Of a stretch of DNA of 64,000 nt, positions 36,247 to 47,135 are shown piece by piece. The position numbers and the translations under genes are program-made. Source of the stretch: Polaribacter cellanae (GTDB lineage Bacteria; Bacteroidota; Bacteroidia; Flavobacteriales; Flavobacteriaceae); contig NZ_CP071869.1 in the NCBI RefSeq assembly GCF_017569185.1, forward strand, positions 2,284,001-2,348,000, written 5' to 3'. Each line of letters opens with the position of its first letter. Positions within the stretch are counted from its first letter, which is position 1. The notes beneath the pieces are model-generated. The model was given only the letters and a program-made list of their open reading frames with translations. It made no database searches and was not told where the DNA came from.

Positions 36247-38262
36247 TTATTTTTTATAGTTTAATACTAGTTTTTTTAATCCAGAAATAATCGCCAATTC
36301 TGTATCTGCAACTGGTTTATCTAGTTCTTGTATTAATTTCTGGGCTTTGTCGTAATTTCCTTTTGATAACTTCCCCGAAACAACACCATCTAATAACAAC
36401 GAAGAAAGTTTTGCTAAATTTCTAGAAAGTGGTTCTAAAGTAGCGAGTGTTGGTGTATTGTTTATTTTTTGAAATGCAGTGTTATTGGCAATCCATTTTT
36501 CGAAAAAAGAAATAATTTTTGTTTTTTCGGTGCCATTTATTAAAAAAGCATCTACAGCATTATTAAAAGGTTTTACATCTACAGCATCTACATTACAGGC
36601 ATCTACAAACTGCGTAAATGGTGAGTACGATTTGTATTCTTTGCCTCCTTTATTTCTCTGGTATGCCTTTAATGGTTCGCAAATTTTTGTGAGGTTGAAC
36701 AACGCTTCTGTGTTTTGATAATTACTTATATTTCTTAAAATAACACTTTTATTTCTAATATGTGTAATGCCTAATTCTTCTAACCTATTATTAATTACTG
36801 CCAATCTTCTGTGCATACTTTCTAAATCTTTAACATTTCTATGTGACCAGAAACGTTCTGCAATGGCTGCAGTTCTTGGCCAAATTCTAGAATCTATTGT
36901 TAGTGGAGTTACCAGTTCCGACCACATTGTTGCCTCACCTCCAAGAATGTTTTTTAATTGTACTTCTGTTAAATCATTATCTTCTTTTATTGGTTCGTTT
37001 GTGTAATGATGGTCTACCGATTTTAATAAATCGATATAATATCCTTTAGACAAAATAGTTTTATAGCCTTGTTTGGCTGCTTTTAACATAGCTTCTTTAC
37101 CTCTCCAAGAATGAATTACCACATCTTTAGGTAAGGTTGGTTGTAAAATTTCATCCCAACCCATCATTACTTTTTTATTTTTCTTTAGAATTTTTTGAAC
37201 TTTAATATTAAAGTAATTCTGCAAATCATGATTTGTTTTTAAATTGTGTTGTTTCTTAAATGTTTGTATCTTCTTGTTTTCATCCCAATGTTTTCCTTCA
37301 TTTTCATCTCCTCCAATGTGGAAATATGTATCTGGAAAAAGTGGTGCAATTTCGGAAAAAACATCATCTAAAATTTCGTATGTTTTAGGATTGGTAGGAT
37401 CTAAAGTTGGGTCGAAAATACCTGCGTAACGTTCAATGGAATAAATGGTGTCTTTACTTCCTATTTCTGGATACGCTGTTAACCAAGATGTTGCATGACC
37501 AGGGATATCAAATTCTGGAACAACTCTAATGCCTAAGTCTGCAGCATATGCTACCACTTCTTTAATTTGGTTTTGCGTATAATATTGCCCATCTGAACCC
37601 AATTCATGTAATTTGGGTCTCGATTTTACTTCTACTCTAAAACCTTGGTCGTCTGTTAAATGCCAATGAAAAACGTTTAGTTTTACAGAAGCCATTGCAT
37701 CTAAATTTCTTTTTAAAACACCAACTGGTTCGTAATGTCGAGCAACATCAATCATTAAACCTCGCCAAGGAAATCTTGGTGCATCTTTTATAGAAACTCC
37801 TTCAAAAAAGTAATTGGTTTTGTTATGTGATGTTAATTGTAACAAGGTTTCTAAACCTCTAATAGCGCCAGTATCTGTAATTGCATTAATAGTTATTTGA
37901 TTGTTTTTTATAGAAAGTTGGTAAGATTCATCTTCGTGTAATTCTAATTTTCCAACACGCTGGTATTTTATCAACACAGCAGGTTTTGTAACTTCAGTTG
38001 CATTTACTGCAAATCCTTTTTCTATAAAAATACCTGTTCTGTTAGACAGTCTTCTTAAAAAACGGGTAGTTGCTTTTACTATCTTTCTGTTTTTAAGATT
38101 GTCTATACCTATTGTAAAATTACTTGTAATTAAAAATTGCTGCCCATTTTCTACAATTTCTTGTGGCCAAGGCATTAAATTATATTTTTCTGATAAATTA
38201 TTTTGAGAGAATATAAATTGATGGAATACACCAAGGATAATAAGTAATATAAATTTTTTCAT
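36247..38262 (-). CDS. Family GH20 beta-N-acetylhexosaminidase
   Basis: 671 residues with a signal peptide (MKKFILLIILGVFHQFIFSQ). A GH20b domain (about 25-150) precedes the TIM barrel. Key motifs are RGLMIDVARHYEPV, FHWHLTDDQGFRVEV, PEFDIPGHATSW and the catalytic pair in YFHIGGDENEG. A C-terminal extension of about 150 residues follows. It releases terminal GlcNAc or GalNAc from oligosaccharides, probably in the periplasm. It is grouped with the SMP-30 gene and downstream of SusC/SusD. Confidence 0.94.
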   Translation of the reverse strand: MKKFILLIILGVFHQFIFSQNNLSEKYNLMPWPQEIVENGQQFLITSNFTIGIDNLKNRKIVKATTRFLRRLSNRTGIFIEKGFAVNATEVTKPAVLIKYQRVGKLELHEDESYQLSIKNNQITINAITDTGAIRGLETLLQLTSHNKTNYFFEGVSIKDAPRFPWRGLMIDVARHYEPVGVLKRNLDAMASVKLNVFHWHLTDDQGFRVEVKSRPKLHELGSDGQYYTQNQIKEVVAYAADLGIRVVPEFDIPGHATSWLTAYPEIGSKDTIYSIERYAGIFDPTLDPTNPKTYEILDDVFSEIAPLFPDTYFHIGGDENEGKHWDENKKIQTFKKQHNLKTNHDLQNYFNIKVQKILKKNKKVMMGWDEILQPTLPKDVVIHSWRGKEAMLKAAKQGYKTILSKGYYIDLLKSVDHHYTNEPIKEDNDLTEVQLKNILGGEATMWSELVTPLTIDSRIWPRTAAIAERFWSHRNVKDLESMHRRLAVINNRLEELGITHIRNKSVILRNISNYQNTEALFNLTKICEPLKAYQRNKGGKEYKSYSPFTQFVDACNVDAVDVKPFNNAVDAFLINGTEKTKIISFFEKWIANNTAFQKINNTPTLATLEPLSRNLAKLSSLLLDGVVSGKLSKGNYDKAQKLIQELDKPVADTELAIISGLKKLVLNYKK

Positions 38263-38435
38263 ATATTTTTTTTTAAAAGATAATAGCTTTAAATAGTTTT
38301 ATCATAGCAGAATTTATTGTTATTAATATTTTATAGAAATTATTAATAACTATTTAAATATTACATGATAAATTTTTTTTGAATCTTCTAAATTCAAATT
38401 GACTAACAACTTTTTTTAAGTTTTTTGCATAAAAA

Positions 38436-38465
38436 CAACCGGAAAATAGAATGCTTCTCCGGTTG
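38436..38465 (-). terminator. Terminator after susD-like gene
   Basis: CAACCGGA and TCCGGTTG form an 8-bp stem. On the minus strand it is followed by TTTTTATGC. It separates the SusC/SusD transcript from the hexosaminidase gene, which must have its own promoter or depend on read-through. Confidence 0.75.
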
Positions 38466-38501
38466 AATCAATTCAAATCTAATTAAAACAATTATTGTTT
38501 T

Positions 38502-40028
38502 TTAATTTCTATCCCACCAAATAGCAGTAGACATTTCGTCTGGACCTTGTGCCGCTATTGCTTGTTCCAAATTTTTAGCATTTGAAACTGCTTCTGTACT
38601 AGAATATTGTAATCTTTTTGGTACAACACCATTGTTTGGTTGTGTTACCCAAAAATTGGTGTTATCTGTAAGGTTTGGAATTAGATTTGTTCTTCTTACT
38701 AAAGACCATGCTTCATAACCATTCATTAATGAATTTAACCATCTTTGGTTCCAAACCATTTTTAATTGATTGGTATTGCTACCTGCTAAGGTTGCTACCT
38801 GCTCAGTTGTCATAAAATTTGTTGCATCAGAAGCACTTACTTTCCAAAAATTCATACTTGCTTTTATTCCTTTTTGATACAGTTCATTTGCATTACCAGT
38901 ATAACCTAATAATGCAGCTTCCGCTTGTAAAAAGTAAGATTCACTTGCAGATAATACCTTTACAGGAACTATGTCTGCAACATCTGTAGTAGATTTACCA
39001 ATAATTAAAGGAGTTGGGTTCGATAGATCGTCTCTATCTAACTGTGTTCTAGAACCAATTGCAGAACCTGCATAAATAGCTCCATTAACAGTTGGCTCTG
39101 CAACCGTTTTTAAACGCGGATCATTATTGTTTGCCAACATATCTACATAACGTTTTGCAAATGTAAATTTAGAACCTACACCTCCGAAACCATAGAATAC
39201 GTCTTCAAAACCACCATCTAAAAAAGATAAAATTAAAGGAGTTTCTGACCTTTTTAACAACGCTTGGTTAGACTCGTCAATTAAAGTATTTGATAAACAA
39301 TCGTTAATTACTTGATCTATGTATGTTTGCTCACCATCTGCAATAAACGCGTCTCTACCTCTTAAAGCCATACGCAATCTTAAAGTGTTTGCAAAAGCTT
39401 TCCATTTTTGAACATCTCCTTGGTAAATATAATCTCCAGAAGCTCCTTCAATTGCTTTTGACGAACTACCAATTGCATCCATTTGTGCTTTTAAATCGTC
39501 TAAAATAGATTTATAAATAATAGATTGACTATCGTAAACTGGTTTTGGATTTTCTAAAATAAGATTTGTTCCTCTTAATTCTGTATATGGAACATCTCCA
39601 TAAATGTCTGTCATTTTTTGAAAAAACCAAGACATCATAATATTAGTTACAGCAACACCATTGCTATCATTTGCTTCTGTGTAAGAACGTAATAGGTTCC
39701 TAGCATTTAAGGTAACTTTTTTATATGAATTGTCAAAAACTGCATTGGTCCAACCTTGGTTGTTTTGAAAGGCATCTGCTCCAAACCATGCACCAGCATA
39801 GTTATAGCTAAATTGACTTGCAAATTGACTTGAATAAATGATATTACCTCTCCAAGTTAAAAACCTTGGTTCTGCAAATTCGAAATATTGCACACCTGCC
39901 ATAATTCCAGCAACAGGAGCCGAAACAGGGTTGTATGGATCTGTATTTGTCTCTTCGAAGCCTTCTGTACAACTTAAAAATAATGTTGACACAGCAAAAC
40001 CTGCTATTATAAATTTAAATATTTTCAT
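38502..40028 (-). CDS. SusD/RagB-family nutrient-binding lipoprotein
   Basis: 508 residues with a lipoprotein signal (STLFLSC). It has features of the SusD-like_2 group: GFEETNTDPYNP near the start, WFFQKMTDIYGDVPYTEL, WKAFANTLRLRMALRGRD and a C-terminal MVWNQRWLNSLMNGYEAWSLVRRTN. It captures oligosaccharides at the cell surface and passes them to the SusC porin encoded 19 bp upstream. With GH20 nearby, the substrate is likely chitin or glycan GlcNAc units. Confidence 0.93.
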   Translation of the reverse strand: MKIFKFIIAGFAVSTLFLSCTEGFEETNTDPYNPVSAPVAGIMAGVQYFEFAEPRFLTWRGNIIYSSQFASQFSYNYAGAWFGADAFQNNQGWTNAVFDNSYKKVTLNARNLLRSYTEANDSNGVAVTNIMMSWFFQKMTDIYGDVPYTELRGTNLILENPKPVYDSQSIIYKSILDDLKAQMDAIGSSSKAIEGASGDYIYQGDVQKWKAFANTLRLRMALRGRDAFIADGEQTYIDQVINDCLSNTLIDESNQALLKRSETPLILSFLDGGFEDVFYGFGGVGSKFTFAKRYVDMLANNNDPRLKTVAEPTVNGAIYAGSAIGSRTQLDRDDLSNPTPLIIGKSTTDVADIVPVKVLSASESYFLQAEAALLGYTGNANELYQKGIKASMNFWKVSASDATNFMTTEQVATLAGSNTNQLKMVWNQRWLNSLMNGYEAWSLVRRTNLIPNLTDNTNFWVTQPNNGVVPKRLQYSSTEAVSNAKNLEQAIAAQGPDEMSTAIWWDRN

Positions 40029-40047
40029 GTGTTCTTTTTTTTAATTT

Positions 40048-43000
40048 TTAAAATGCTATGTTTAATTTTAAACCATGGCTCGAAGTCGATGGAAATCCAA
40101 AATACTCTACCCCAGCAAAACTATTATTAAAACCTGTTTCAGGATCAAAATTGTCTGTATTTTTGTGAAGAATTGCTAAATTTCTACCAAAATAACCTAT
40201 AGACAGTCTAGATAAATGAAGCTTTTCTAGTATTGAACCAGTAAAATTATAATTTAAACTAACTTCTCTTAATTTGATAAAGCTTGCATCTTGTACCCAA
40301 CGTTCTGATATTTGTCCTAAACGCCCCCAATAAGATTGTGGGTTTACACCTCTAGCTACAACGTCTGGATCTAAAGTACCATCAATTACTGCACCATTTG
40401 GCACCATAAAACCATTGCCTCCAGTAAAATACTCTCTTCCTTCTAAAGTAATTACATCTGTACCTGATGTTGCTCTGTTTAAATCTGAAAAAGAAAATAA
40501 GTCTCCACCAAATTTAGCATCTAATAATACAGATAATGAAAAGTTTTTATACGTAAATGTGTTTCTTAAATTGGCTAATGCATCAGGATTAGTTGTTCCA
40601 ATTTTATCAATTCCTCCTACCTTTGGTAATCCATCTGAATCATAAATAATTTTTCCACTATCGTCTCTTTCGTATGTAGAACCAAATAAAGTCCAAAGAG
40701 ACTCTCCTAACTTACCACCAACCTGAACAACATCATTAAATTGACGTTCTCTAACTTGTACATCTACATCTTGGGCTAATTCTTCTATTTTACTTTCGTT
40801 TTTAGAGAAATTTAAATCTGCTGTCCACGTAAAATCTTTACTTTTCACAATATCCCCAGAAATACTTATTTCTAACCCTTTATTAGTAATCAAACCTGCA
40901 TTTACTACCTGCTTGTCTGCACCTCCTGAGGGTGGCAGAGATAATTCTATTATTTGATTATCTGTATCAACTTTATAATAGGTTGCATTTAACCTTAAAC
41001 GATCATTAAAAAAACGAGCATCTAAACCAAATTCTAAATTTGTAGAAATTTCTGCTATTAAATTTGGGTTTTTAACTTTTGCTCCAGAATCTGCGCCTTC
41101 TTCACTATTTCCAAAAAAGTAAAATAATTGATTGTTATACTGTCCCGAAGATATCTTATATGTATTCTGCAAATTATAAGCATCAGTAGCGTTCCCAGTT
41201 TTAGCATAACCACCTCTTAACTTTAAAAAAGTAAGTGGAGAATTTTCTATTATTTCTGGAAATGCGTCGCTTAATACAACACTTGCTCCTACTGATGGGT
41301 AAAAGAAAGATGCATTATCTAAAGGTAAACTTGAAGACCAGTCATTACGAGCAGTCAGTTCTAAAAAAGCATAATTTTTATACCCTAAAGTTGCAGTTCC
41401 GTAAATAGAATTAGAATTTCTTCTATCTAACCTAGGATTTATATTCTTAGATACAAAATTATTAAATGAGAAGAAGTTGTCTTGAACAAAAGTCTCTCCT
41501 GTAGTTATAAGAGATTTAAAACTACTACTAATATGGTTTAAACCAACGGAAGCTGTAAGGTTAAAATCTTCTGTAATATTTTTATTGTAATTTAATAAAA
41601 AGTCGTAACTATTTAATATTGATGTTGTATTAAACTCATCTAATTTACCATTTGGCGCAATATCAAAAGCTCCTTTTCTTCTATAGATAAAAGCATTTGT
41701 ATAAGCTGCATCTTGAGATATTTTTAAATTTGCTTTTAAACTTTCAAATACATCTACCTCTAAACTAATTAAGCTTAAATATCTATTTAATTCATCTTCG
41801 TTTAAAAGTGTATTTGCTGTGTAATAAGGGTTCATTGTAAAACTACCTGTCCATGTATTAGGTAAACCATCTGCTTTTAAGTAATTATTTTGCAATAACC
41901 TATTAGATATATTACGTGGTTTTAGAGATAAAGCTTTAACTGTGTTTGATTGTCCATCTGTTAATTCTGGTCTATTTTCTCCATTTTGTTTGATATAATC
42001 TAACTTTGCAGAAACCCTAATTTTGTCAGTAATATCTAAACCAGCTTTAAAACCAAAATTATGTTTTTTTAATTTTGTGCCTCTTTGTATAGATTCGTTA
42101 TCTAAACGAGCATAAGACAACTTATAATTGAATTTTTCTTTTCTCTGAGATACATTTATTGCATTATTAAAAGTTGTTCCTGTAGTGTAAAAATCTTTAA
42201 AATCTCCTGGGCTTGCGGAATATGGTGCAGTTCCTACACCATCAAAACGTAATTTTTGTGTACCATCTAGTTTTGGACCCCAACTTCCACCATCAGTAAT
42301 ATTATATTCTAATTGATTTGTTGTTGTATTGAATCTTCCTTGACCATATTGGTTTTGTAATTTTGGGCTTACTAAAACGTTTTCAAAAGAGCTAGATGAA
42401 TTTAAGGTAACACTTACTTTGCCTGTTTTTCCAGACTTGGTTGTTATTAAAATAACTCCTCCTGCCCCTAAATATCCATAAAGAGCTGTTGCGTTACCTG
42501 CTTTTAGTACAGATACTCTCTCAATATCGTCTGGATTTAAATTAGACAATCCGTTACCCGTGTCAAATCCTCCTGCAAAGTCTCCTTGCGAAACGTTTGA
42601 GTTACTAACAATTACACCATCTACAACAATTAAGGGTTGATTGTTACCAGAAAGAGAAGTAATACCTCTAATGGTTATATTTGCAGAAGAACCAGGACCT
42701 GTTGCACCTGCTTTAATATCTACACCTGTTAATTTACCACGCAAAGCATTAGCGACATCAAAATCGCCACCTTTAGTTAATTCTGTACTTTTAACCTCTT
42801 CTACTACATACCCTAACTTTTTAGCTTCTCGTTTAACACCAAACGCAGTAACCACAATTTCGTCTAATTGGTTTTCTGCATCTTCCAAAACAACATCAAT
42901 GGTGTTAGATGTAGATACAGTTACTTTTTTTTCTTTCATACCTAAGTAAGAAAAACTTAATACGTCTCCTACAGATGCTTTAATGGTGTACTCTCCATCG

Positions 43001-43173
43001 AAATCTGTCTCTGTTCCTTTTGTTGTACCTTGTACAATAACGCTTACTCCAGGAAGTAGTGCTCCATCTGTTTTTGAGGTTACTTTACCTGAAATCGTTT
43101 TTTCTTGTGCGAATCCATAATTGGAAAATGACAAAGAAAAAATTACAATAAGTAGTGTGTAAATTCTTTTCAT
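40048..43173 (-). CDS. SusC/RagA-family TonB-dependent outer-membrane transporter
   Basis: 1041 residues with a signal peptide ending YGFAQ. A carboxypeptidase-D-like domain (KTISGKVTSKTDGALLPGVSV) is followed by a TonB-box region (LDEIVVTAFG). The plug holds ITIRGITSLSGNNQPLIVVDGV, and a 22-strand barrel ends GLKLNIAF. It imports glycan fragments across the outer membrane with energy from TonB. It is paired with the SusD lipoprotein. A sensor/response pair reads divergently from 43374. Confidence 0.95.
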   Translation of the reverse strand: MKRIYTLLIVIFSLSFSNYGFAQEKTISGKVTSKTDGALLPGVSVIVQGTTKGTETDFDGEYTIKASVGDVLSFSYLGMKEKKVTVSTSNTIDVVLEDAENQLDEIVVTAFGVKREAKKLGYVVEEVKSTELTKGGDFDVANALRGKLTGVDIKAGATGPGSSANITIRGITSLSGNNQPLIVVDGVIVSNSNVSQGDFAGGFDTGNGLSNLNPDDIERVSVLKAGNATALYGYLGAGGVILITTKSGKTGKVSVTLNSSSSFENVLVSPKLQNQYGQGRFNTTTNQLEYNITDGGSWGPKLDGTQKLRFDGVGTAPYSASPGDFKDFYTTGTTFNNAINVSQRKEKFNYKLSYARLDNESIQRGTKLKKHNFGFKAGLDITDKIRVSAKLDYIKQNGENRPELTDGQSNTVKALSLKPRNISNRLLQNNYLKADGLPNTWTGSFTMNPYYTANTLLNEDELNRYLSLISLEVDVFESLKANLKISQDAAYTNAFIYRRKGAFDIAPNGKLDEFNTTSILNSYDFLLNYNKNITEDFNLTASVGLNHISSSFKSLITTGETFVQDNFFSFNNFVSKNINPRLDRRNSNSIYGTATLGYKNYAFLELTARNDWSSSLPLDNASFFYPSVGASVVLSDAFPEIIENSPLTFLKLRGGYAKTGNATDAYNLQNTYKISSGQYNNQLFYFFGNSEEGADSGAKVKNPNLIAEISTNLEFGLDARFFNDRLRLNATYYKVDTDNQIIELSLPPSGGADKQVVNAGLITNKGLEISISGDIVKSKDFTWTADLNFSKNESKIEELAQDVDVQVRERQFNDVVQVGGKLGESLWTLFGSTYERDDSGKIIYDSDGLPKVGGIDKIGTTNPDALANLRNTFTYKNFSLSVLLDAKFGGDLFSFSDLNRATSGTDVITLEGREYFTGGNGFMVPNGAVIDGTLDPDVVARGVNPQSYWGRLGQISERWVQDASFIKLREVSLNYNFTGSILEKLHLSRLSIGYFGRNLAILHKNTDNFDPETGFNNSFAGVEYFGFPSTSSHGLKLNIAF

Positions 43174-43373
43174 AAATTACTTGAATTAATTGAATTAATT
43201 GATATTATCTTCAATAAAGATATGTTAAAACCTGTTAAATCAAAAAAAATAATATGCAAACAACATTAATTTAACAATGAATAACATATTTTTACCTATA
43301 AAGCAAATATTGATTTCTTTAGTGTTTTTTTGTTACTTTTACCCATATTATTTACAATAAAACCTAATTTTTC

Positions 43374-44417
43374 TTGAAATTACCTTTAATAAACACCAGT
43401 TATAAGATACCTATTAAGTATCATTTTATATTTTGGGGAGGCTATTTTATTTTAAATTTTATTAGATGGGGGAGCTATTTTAACGACTATTGGTATTCTA
43501 TAAAATCGAACTTAGTAGAATTTCCTCTGCATATTATTATTGTGTATTTTAATATTTATTATTTATTTCCAAATTTTATCCTTAAGAAAAAATATTATAT
43601 GTTTTTCTTATATTTTATTTCTTCCTTAATAGTACTTTATTTCGTTAGAACTGGTTTTAATTATTTATTGGTTTCTGAAAAAATTTGGCCAGAGGCAGAA
43701 GGCATACAAGAAGCATTTACGTTTAACCATGTTATAGCAGTTGTATTAGGTGAAATTTATGTAATTGCATTTGCTTCTACCATTAAGTTAATGTTAGATT
43801 GGATGTACGAAAAAAATAGAGTAGATAGTTTGCAGGCCATGCAACTAAAAACAGAACTACAATTTTTAAAAGCACAAATACAACCCCATTTCTTTTTTAA
43901 CACATTAAATAATTTATATGCACTAACATTAACAGATAACAAACAAGCGTCTGACGTTGTTTTAAAATTGTCTAAAATAATGGAGTATATTTTATACGAT
44001 GCTAAAGAACCTAAAGTTAAGCTTTTAAAAGAAATAAAACACATTCAAAATTATATAGATTTAGAAAAATTAAGGTATGATGACAAGTTGATTGTAGAAT
44101 TTACGATACAAGGAGCTATCAATAATCAAAAAGTACCACCTTTACTTTTTTTATCTTTTATAGAAAATTGCTTTAAACACGGTTCTAAAGAAAATGAGAA
44201 TTTAGAAATTCTTATTGCATTCGAATTAACACCCAATAACCTATTAAGATTTTCTGTGTCGAATAATTACAACCCAGCTGTAAAACAAACGAAGAAACAT
44301 GGTATTGGAAACAAAAATTTAGAAAGAAGACTAGAACTTCTATTTAAAAATAAATATACTTTGTCTAAAGTGAGAAAAGACGATAAATATATGGTAGATT
44401 TAACCATACAACTATAA
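43374..44417 (+). CDS. LytS-type sensor histidine kinase
   Basis: 347 residues. Four membrane segments lie in the first 150 residues (FHFIFWGGYFILNF, VEFPLHIIIVYFNIYYLF, YYMFFLYFISSLIVLYF, VIAVVLGEIYVIAFAST). A His_kinase domain follows with QIQPHFFFNTLNNLYAL (phospho-accepting His). The HATPase has FIENCFKHGSKEN and HGIGNKNLERRL. The start is a TTG, since no ATG lies nearby. The response regulator begins 11 bp downstream. Divergence from susC suggests control of the glycan locus. Confidence 0.9.
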   Translation: MKLPLINTSYKIPIKYHFIFWGGYFILNFIRWGSYFNDYWYSIKSNLVEFPLHIIIVYFNIYYLFPNFILKKKYYMFFLYFISSLIVLYFVRTGFNYLLVSEKIWPEAEGIQEAFTFNHVIAVVLGEIYVIAFASTIKLMLDWMYEKNRVDSLQAMQLKTELQFLKAQIQPHFFFNTLNNLYALTLTDNKQASDVVLKLSKIMEYILYDAKEPKVKLLKEIKHIQNYIDLEKLRYDDKLIVEFTIQGAINNQKVPPLLFLSFIENCFKHGSKENENLEILIAFELTPNNLLRFSVSNNYNPAVKQTKKHGIGNKNLERRLELLFKNKYTLSKVRKDDKYMVDLTIQL

Positions 44418-44428
44418 CATCTGTTCAA

Positions 44429-45142
44429 ATGAAAATAAACTGTATAATTATAGATGATGAGCCACTTGCCATTAAAGTGGTGGAAAACCATTTAAAAGAA
44501 TTTCAGGATTTTAAAATTCTAGCTACTTTTAATAACCCTGTAAAAGCCTTATCTACCTTGCAAAATGAAGCTGTTGACGTTTTATTCTTAGATATTAATA
44601 TGCCTAAAATGTCTGGTTTAGATTTTGCAAAAACATTAAACCCAGATATTCATGTTATTATAACCACTGCCTACAGAGAATATGCTGTAGAAAGTTACGA
44701 TTTAAATGTTTTAGATTATTTAGTAAAACCCATTCCATTTACTCGATTTTTAAAAACAATTAATAGAATTACTCGACAAGTAGAACTCCAAAAAGGAATT
44801 AAAATAAAGGAAGAAGAAGTACATAACGATTACTATATTTTTTTAAAGGTTGAAAAAAAGCTGGTAAAAATTAAATTTGATGACATTTTATATATTGAAA
44901 GCCTAAAAGATTACATAAAAGTATTTACAACTACAGGTAATTATTTAGTACACAGGTCTTTAACAAGTATTACTGAAGAATTACCACAAGATTGTTTTAT
45001 AAGAATTCATCGTTCTTTTACAATTGCTATTGATAAGGTTTGTTCTGTTGAAGGAAATTTAGTAGAAATAAACACGAAGCGAATTCCTATTGGAAGAAAA
45101 TACGTAAATCACGCTAAAAAAATTATTCTAAAAACAGATTAG
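44429..45142 (+). CDS. LytTR-family response regulator
   Basis: 237 residues. The receiver domain (about 1-120) has acidic IIDDEPLA, phospho-acceptor Asp in VLFLDINMPKMSG, and YLVKPIPFTRF with the conserved Lys. The LytTR DNA-binding domain (about 140-237) shows DILYIESLKDYIKVFTTTG, FIRIHRSFTIAIDKV and IPIGRKYVN. It is paired with the kinase upstream. Confidence 0.94.
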   Translation: MKINCIIIDDEPLAIKVVENHLKEFQDFKILATFNNPVKALSTLQNEAVDVLFLDINMPKMSGLDFAKTLNPDIHVIITTAYREYAVESYDLNVLDYLVKPIPFTRFLKTINRITRQVELQKGIKIKEEEVHNDYYIFLKVEKKLVKIKFDDILYIESLKDYIKVFTTTGNYLVHRSLTSITEELPQDCFIRIHRSFTIAIDKVCSVEGNLVEINTKRIPIGRKYVNHAKKIILKTD

Positions 45143-45264
45143 CAAAAACTTCTCTTTATCTACTTCGATATTTTGTTTGGCATCTATATACTGTTATTGG
45201 CAGAATTAATTTAGTATTTAAAACGTTAAGTATTACTTTTCGTTTATCTAAGTAACTATGCATT

Positions 45265-46353
45265 ATGATAAAAAAAAGAATTGAATCCGTAGATATTTTA
45301 AGAGGAATTACCATCTGTGCAATGATTTTAGTAAATACCCCAGGTACATGGAGCGCAGTTTATTCGCCATTATTACATGCAAAATGGCATGGATTAACAC
45401 CAACAGATTTAATATTTCCTTTCTTTTTATTTATTGTAGGAATCTCTATTTTCTTTGCTTATAAATACAAAAATCCTTCGAAAGATATTTACAAGAAAAT
45501 TGTTATAAGATCTCTAAAGTTAGTTGGTTTAGGATTGTTTTTAAACCTTTTTATTCCCTATTTCCCGTTTTTTCAAGATTTTGAAACCCTACGTTTTTTA
45601 GGAGTTCTACAAAGAATTGGAATTGTTTTTTTTATCTCTGCTATTTTATATCTTCATTTTAATTGGAGAGTTTTGGCAGGAATTACAATTTCTATACTTA
45701 TTATATATTGGGTTTTATTAGGTTTTGTTCTACTGCCAAATGGAACTTTACCAACATTTAACAGAGCTCCAAATAATTGGGCAATGTACATAGATTCCAA
45801 TATTTTAGGAAAACATATGTGGCAACCAGATTACGACCCAGAAGGTCTTTTAAGCACCATTCCATCCATTGCTTCTTGTCTTATTGGTGTGTTAATTGGA
45901 ACACTTTTAGACCAGTTAAAAAACATAAAACCACTACTTCTTGTTTCTTTTGTATTTCTAATTTTAGGCTATACTTTAAACTTATACTTTCCAATAAATA
46001 AAGCCATTTGGAGCAGCTCTTTTGTTTTAACTACAAGTGGTTGGGCAAGTTTAATATTGGCAGGAATTTACTATTTAGTAGATCTTAAAAACGTAAAATT
46101 TGGACGTATTTTTAAATATGTAGGTATGAATGCAATTACCATTTATTTCCTTTCCAGCTTTATCTCTAAAACCTTCTATTTAACCAAAGTGAGCGAAACA
46201 GAAAATATCCATTCTTTTTTGTTTAAGAATATCTATATTCAATCGTTTTTTAGTGCCGAGTTTTCGTCGATGTTATACGCAATAACAGTAGTCGCTTTTT
46301 ATGTTCTTTTGGGCTATATTCTCTTTAAAAAGAAAATTTTTATAAAAGTTTAA
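45265..46353 (+). CDS. NagX-like membrane acyltransferase (HGSNAT/DUF5009 family)
   Basis: 362 residues with about ten membrane segments. The N-terminal signature is RIESVDILRGITICAMILVNTPG, then HAKWHGLTPTDLIFPFFLFIVG, and later RFLGVLQRIGIVF. The family includes heparan-alpha-glucosaminide N-acetyltransferase and bacterial NagX, which acts on glucosamine or GlcNAc at the inner membrane. Placement after the SusCD/GH20 locus supports a role in amino-sugar use. Confidence 0.88.
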   Translation: MIKKRIESVDILRGITICAMILVNTPGTWSAVYSPLLHAKWHGLTPTDLIFPFFLFIVGISIFFAYKYKNPSKDIYKKIVIRSLKLVGLGLFLNLFIPYFPFFQDFETLRFLGVLQRIGIVFFISAILYLHFNWRVLAGITISILIIYWVLLGFVLLPNGTLPTFNRAPNNWAMYIDSNILGKHMWQPDYDPEGLLSTIPSIASCLIGVLIGTLLDQLKNIKPLLLVSFVFLILGYTLNLYFPINKAIWSSSFVLTTSGWASLILAGIYYLVDLKNVKFGRIFKYVGMNAITIYFLSSFISKTFYLTKVSETENIHSFLFKNIYIQSFFSAEFSSMLYAITVVAFYVLLGYILFKKKIFIKV

Positions 46354-47135
46354 ACAGGCAAAGTAGTAATAAAATTAATCGTTTGTTTGTTAAACGTTTC
46401 TGGCTGTTCTACGTTTACAACATGTCCACAATTATCCACCACAAAAAGAGATGAGGTTTTGTGTTTTGCAACAATGTTTTTAATAGAAGGTAAAAACAAA
46501 TGATCTTCTGACCCCATCACATAAAATGTAGGAATATTTATGTCTTTTGTTCTAAAAAAACGCAAAAGTGGGTTTATTTCTGAAGTTAATTTAAACCAAC
46601 GTAAAAATTCTTTTTGGTACAATTTCTTGGCTTCATTTACAAACAACAATCTCGATTTCTTGTGATTTTTCTTCGGCATAATAATAAATGCAAAGAGTTT
46701 GTACAATAGCATGTATGGCACCACAGATTTAAAAATATTACCAACTTTCATAAGTACTTGAGAGCGAAAATTCAACTTAATAATTGCACCACCCATAATC
46801 ATACTTTTTACCAATTCTGGCTTTTTTTCTGCAAGGTTTCTTATGAGAATCGTTCCTAGAGAAATTCCGATAAAATGCGATTTTTTAATTTTTAAATGTT
46901 CAATAACCTCAACAATATCTGCAGTAATAGAATCGAATGTATATTTAAGATTAAAGGTGTCTTTTAATTTTGGTTTGCTGTTTCCATGTCCACGTAAATC
47001 GAGAATTAAAACATTAAAACATTTTTTAAAATCGCGAATTTGTTTATACCAAATAGAACTACTACCTCCTGCACCATGTACAAAAGTTACCCATTCTGTG
47101 GACGTTTTATGAGGATATGAATAGTAGTTTAACAA
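46350..47135 (-). CDS. Alpha/beta hydrolase
   Basis: 261 residues. The oxyanion strand is FVHGAGGSS, the nucleophile elbow GISLGT (Ser near 98), the acid in MGSEDHLF and the His in NCGHVVNVEQPE. The cap region is basic. The 3' end overlaps the convergent acyltransferase gene by 4 bp. The substrate is unknown. Confidence 0.85.
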   Translation of the reverse strand: MLNYYSYPHKTSTEWVTFVHGAGGSSSIWYKQIRDFKKCFNVLILDLRGHGNSKPKLKDTFNLKYTFDSITADIVEVIEHLKIKKSHFIGISLGTILIRNLAEKKPELVKSMIMGGAIIKLNFRSQVLMKVGNIFKSVVPYMLLYKLFAFIIMPKKNHKKSRLLFVNEAKKLYQKEFLRWFKLTSEINPLLRFFRTKDINIPTFYVMGSEDHLFLPSIKNIVAKHKTSSLFVVDNCGHVVNVEQPETFNKQTINFITTLPV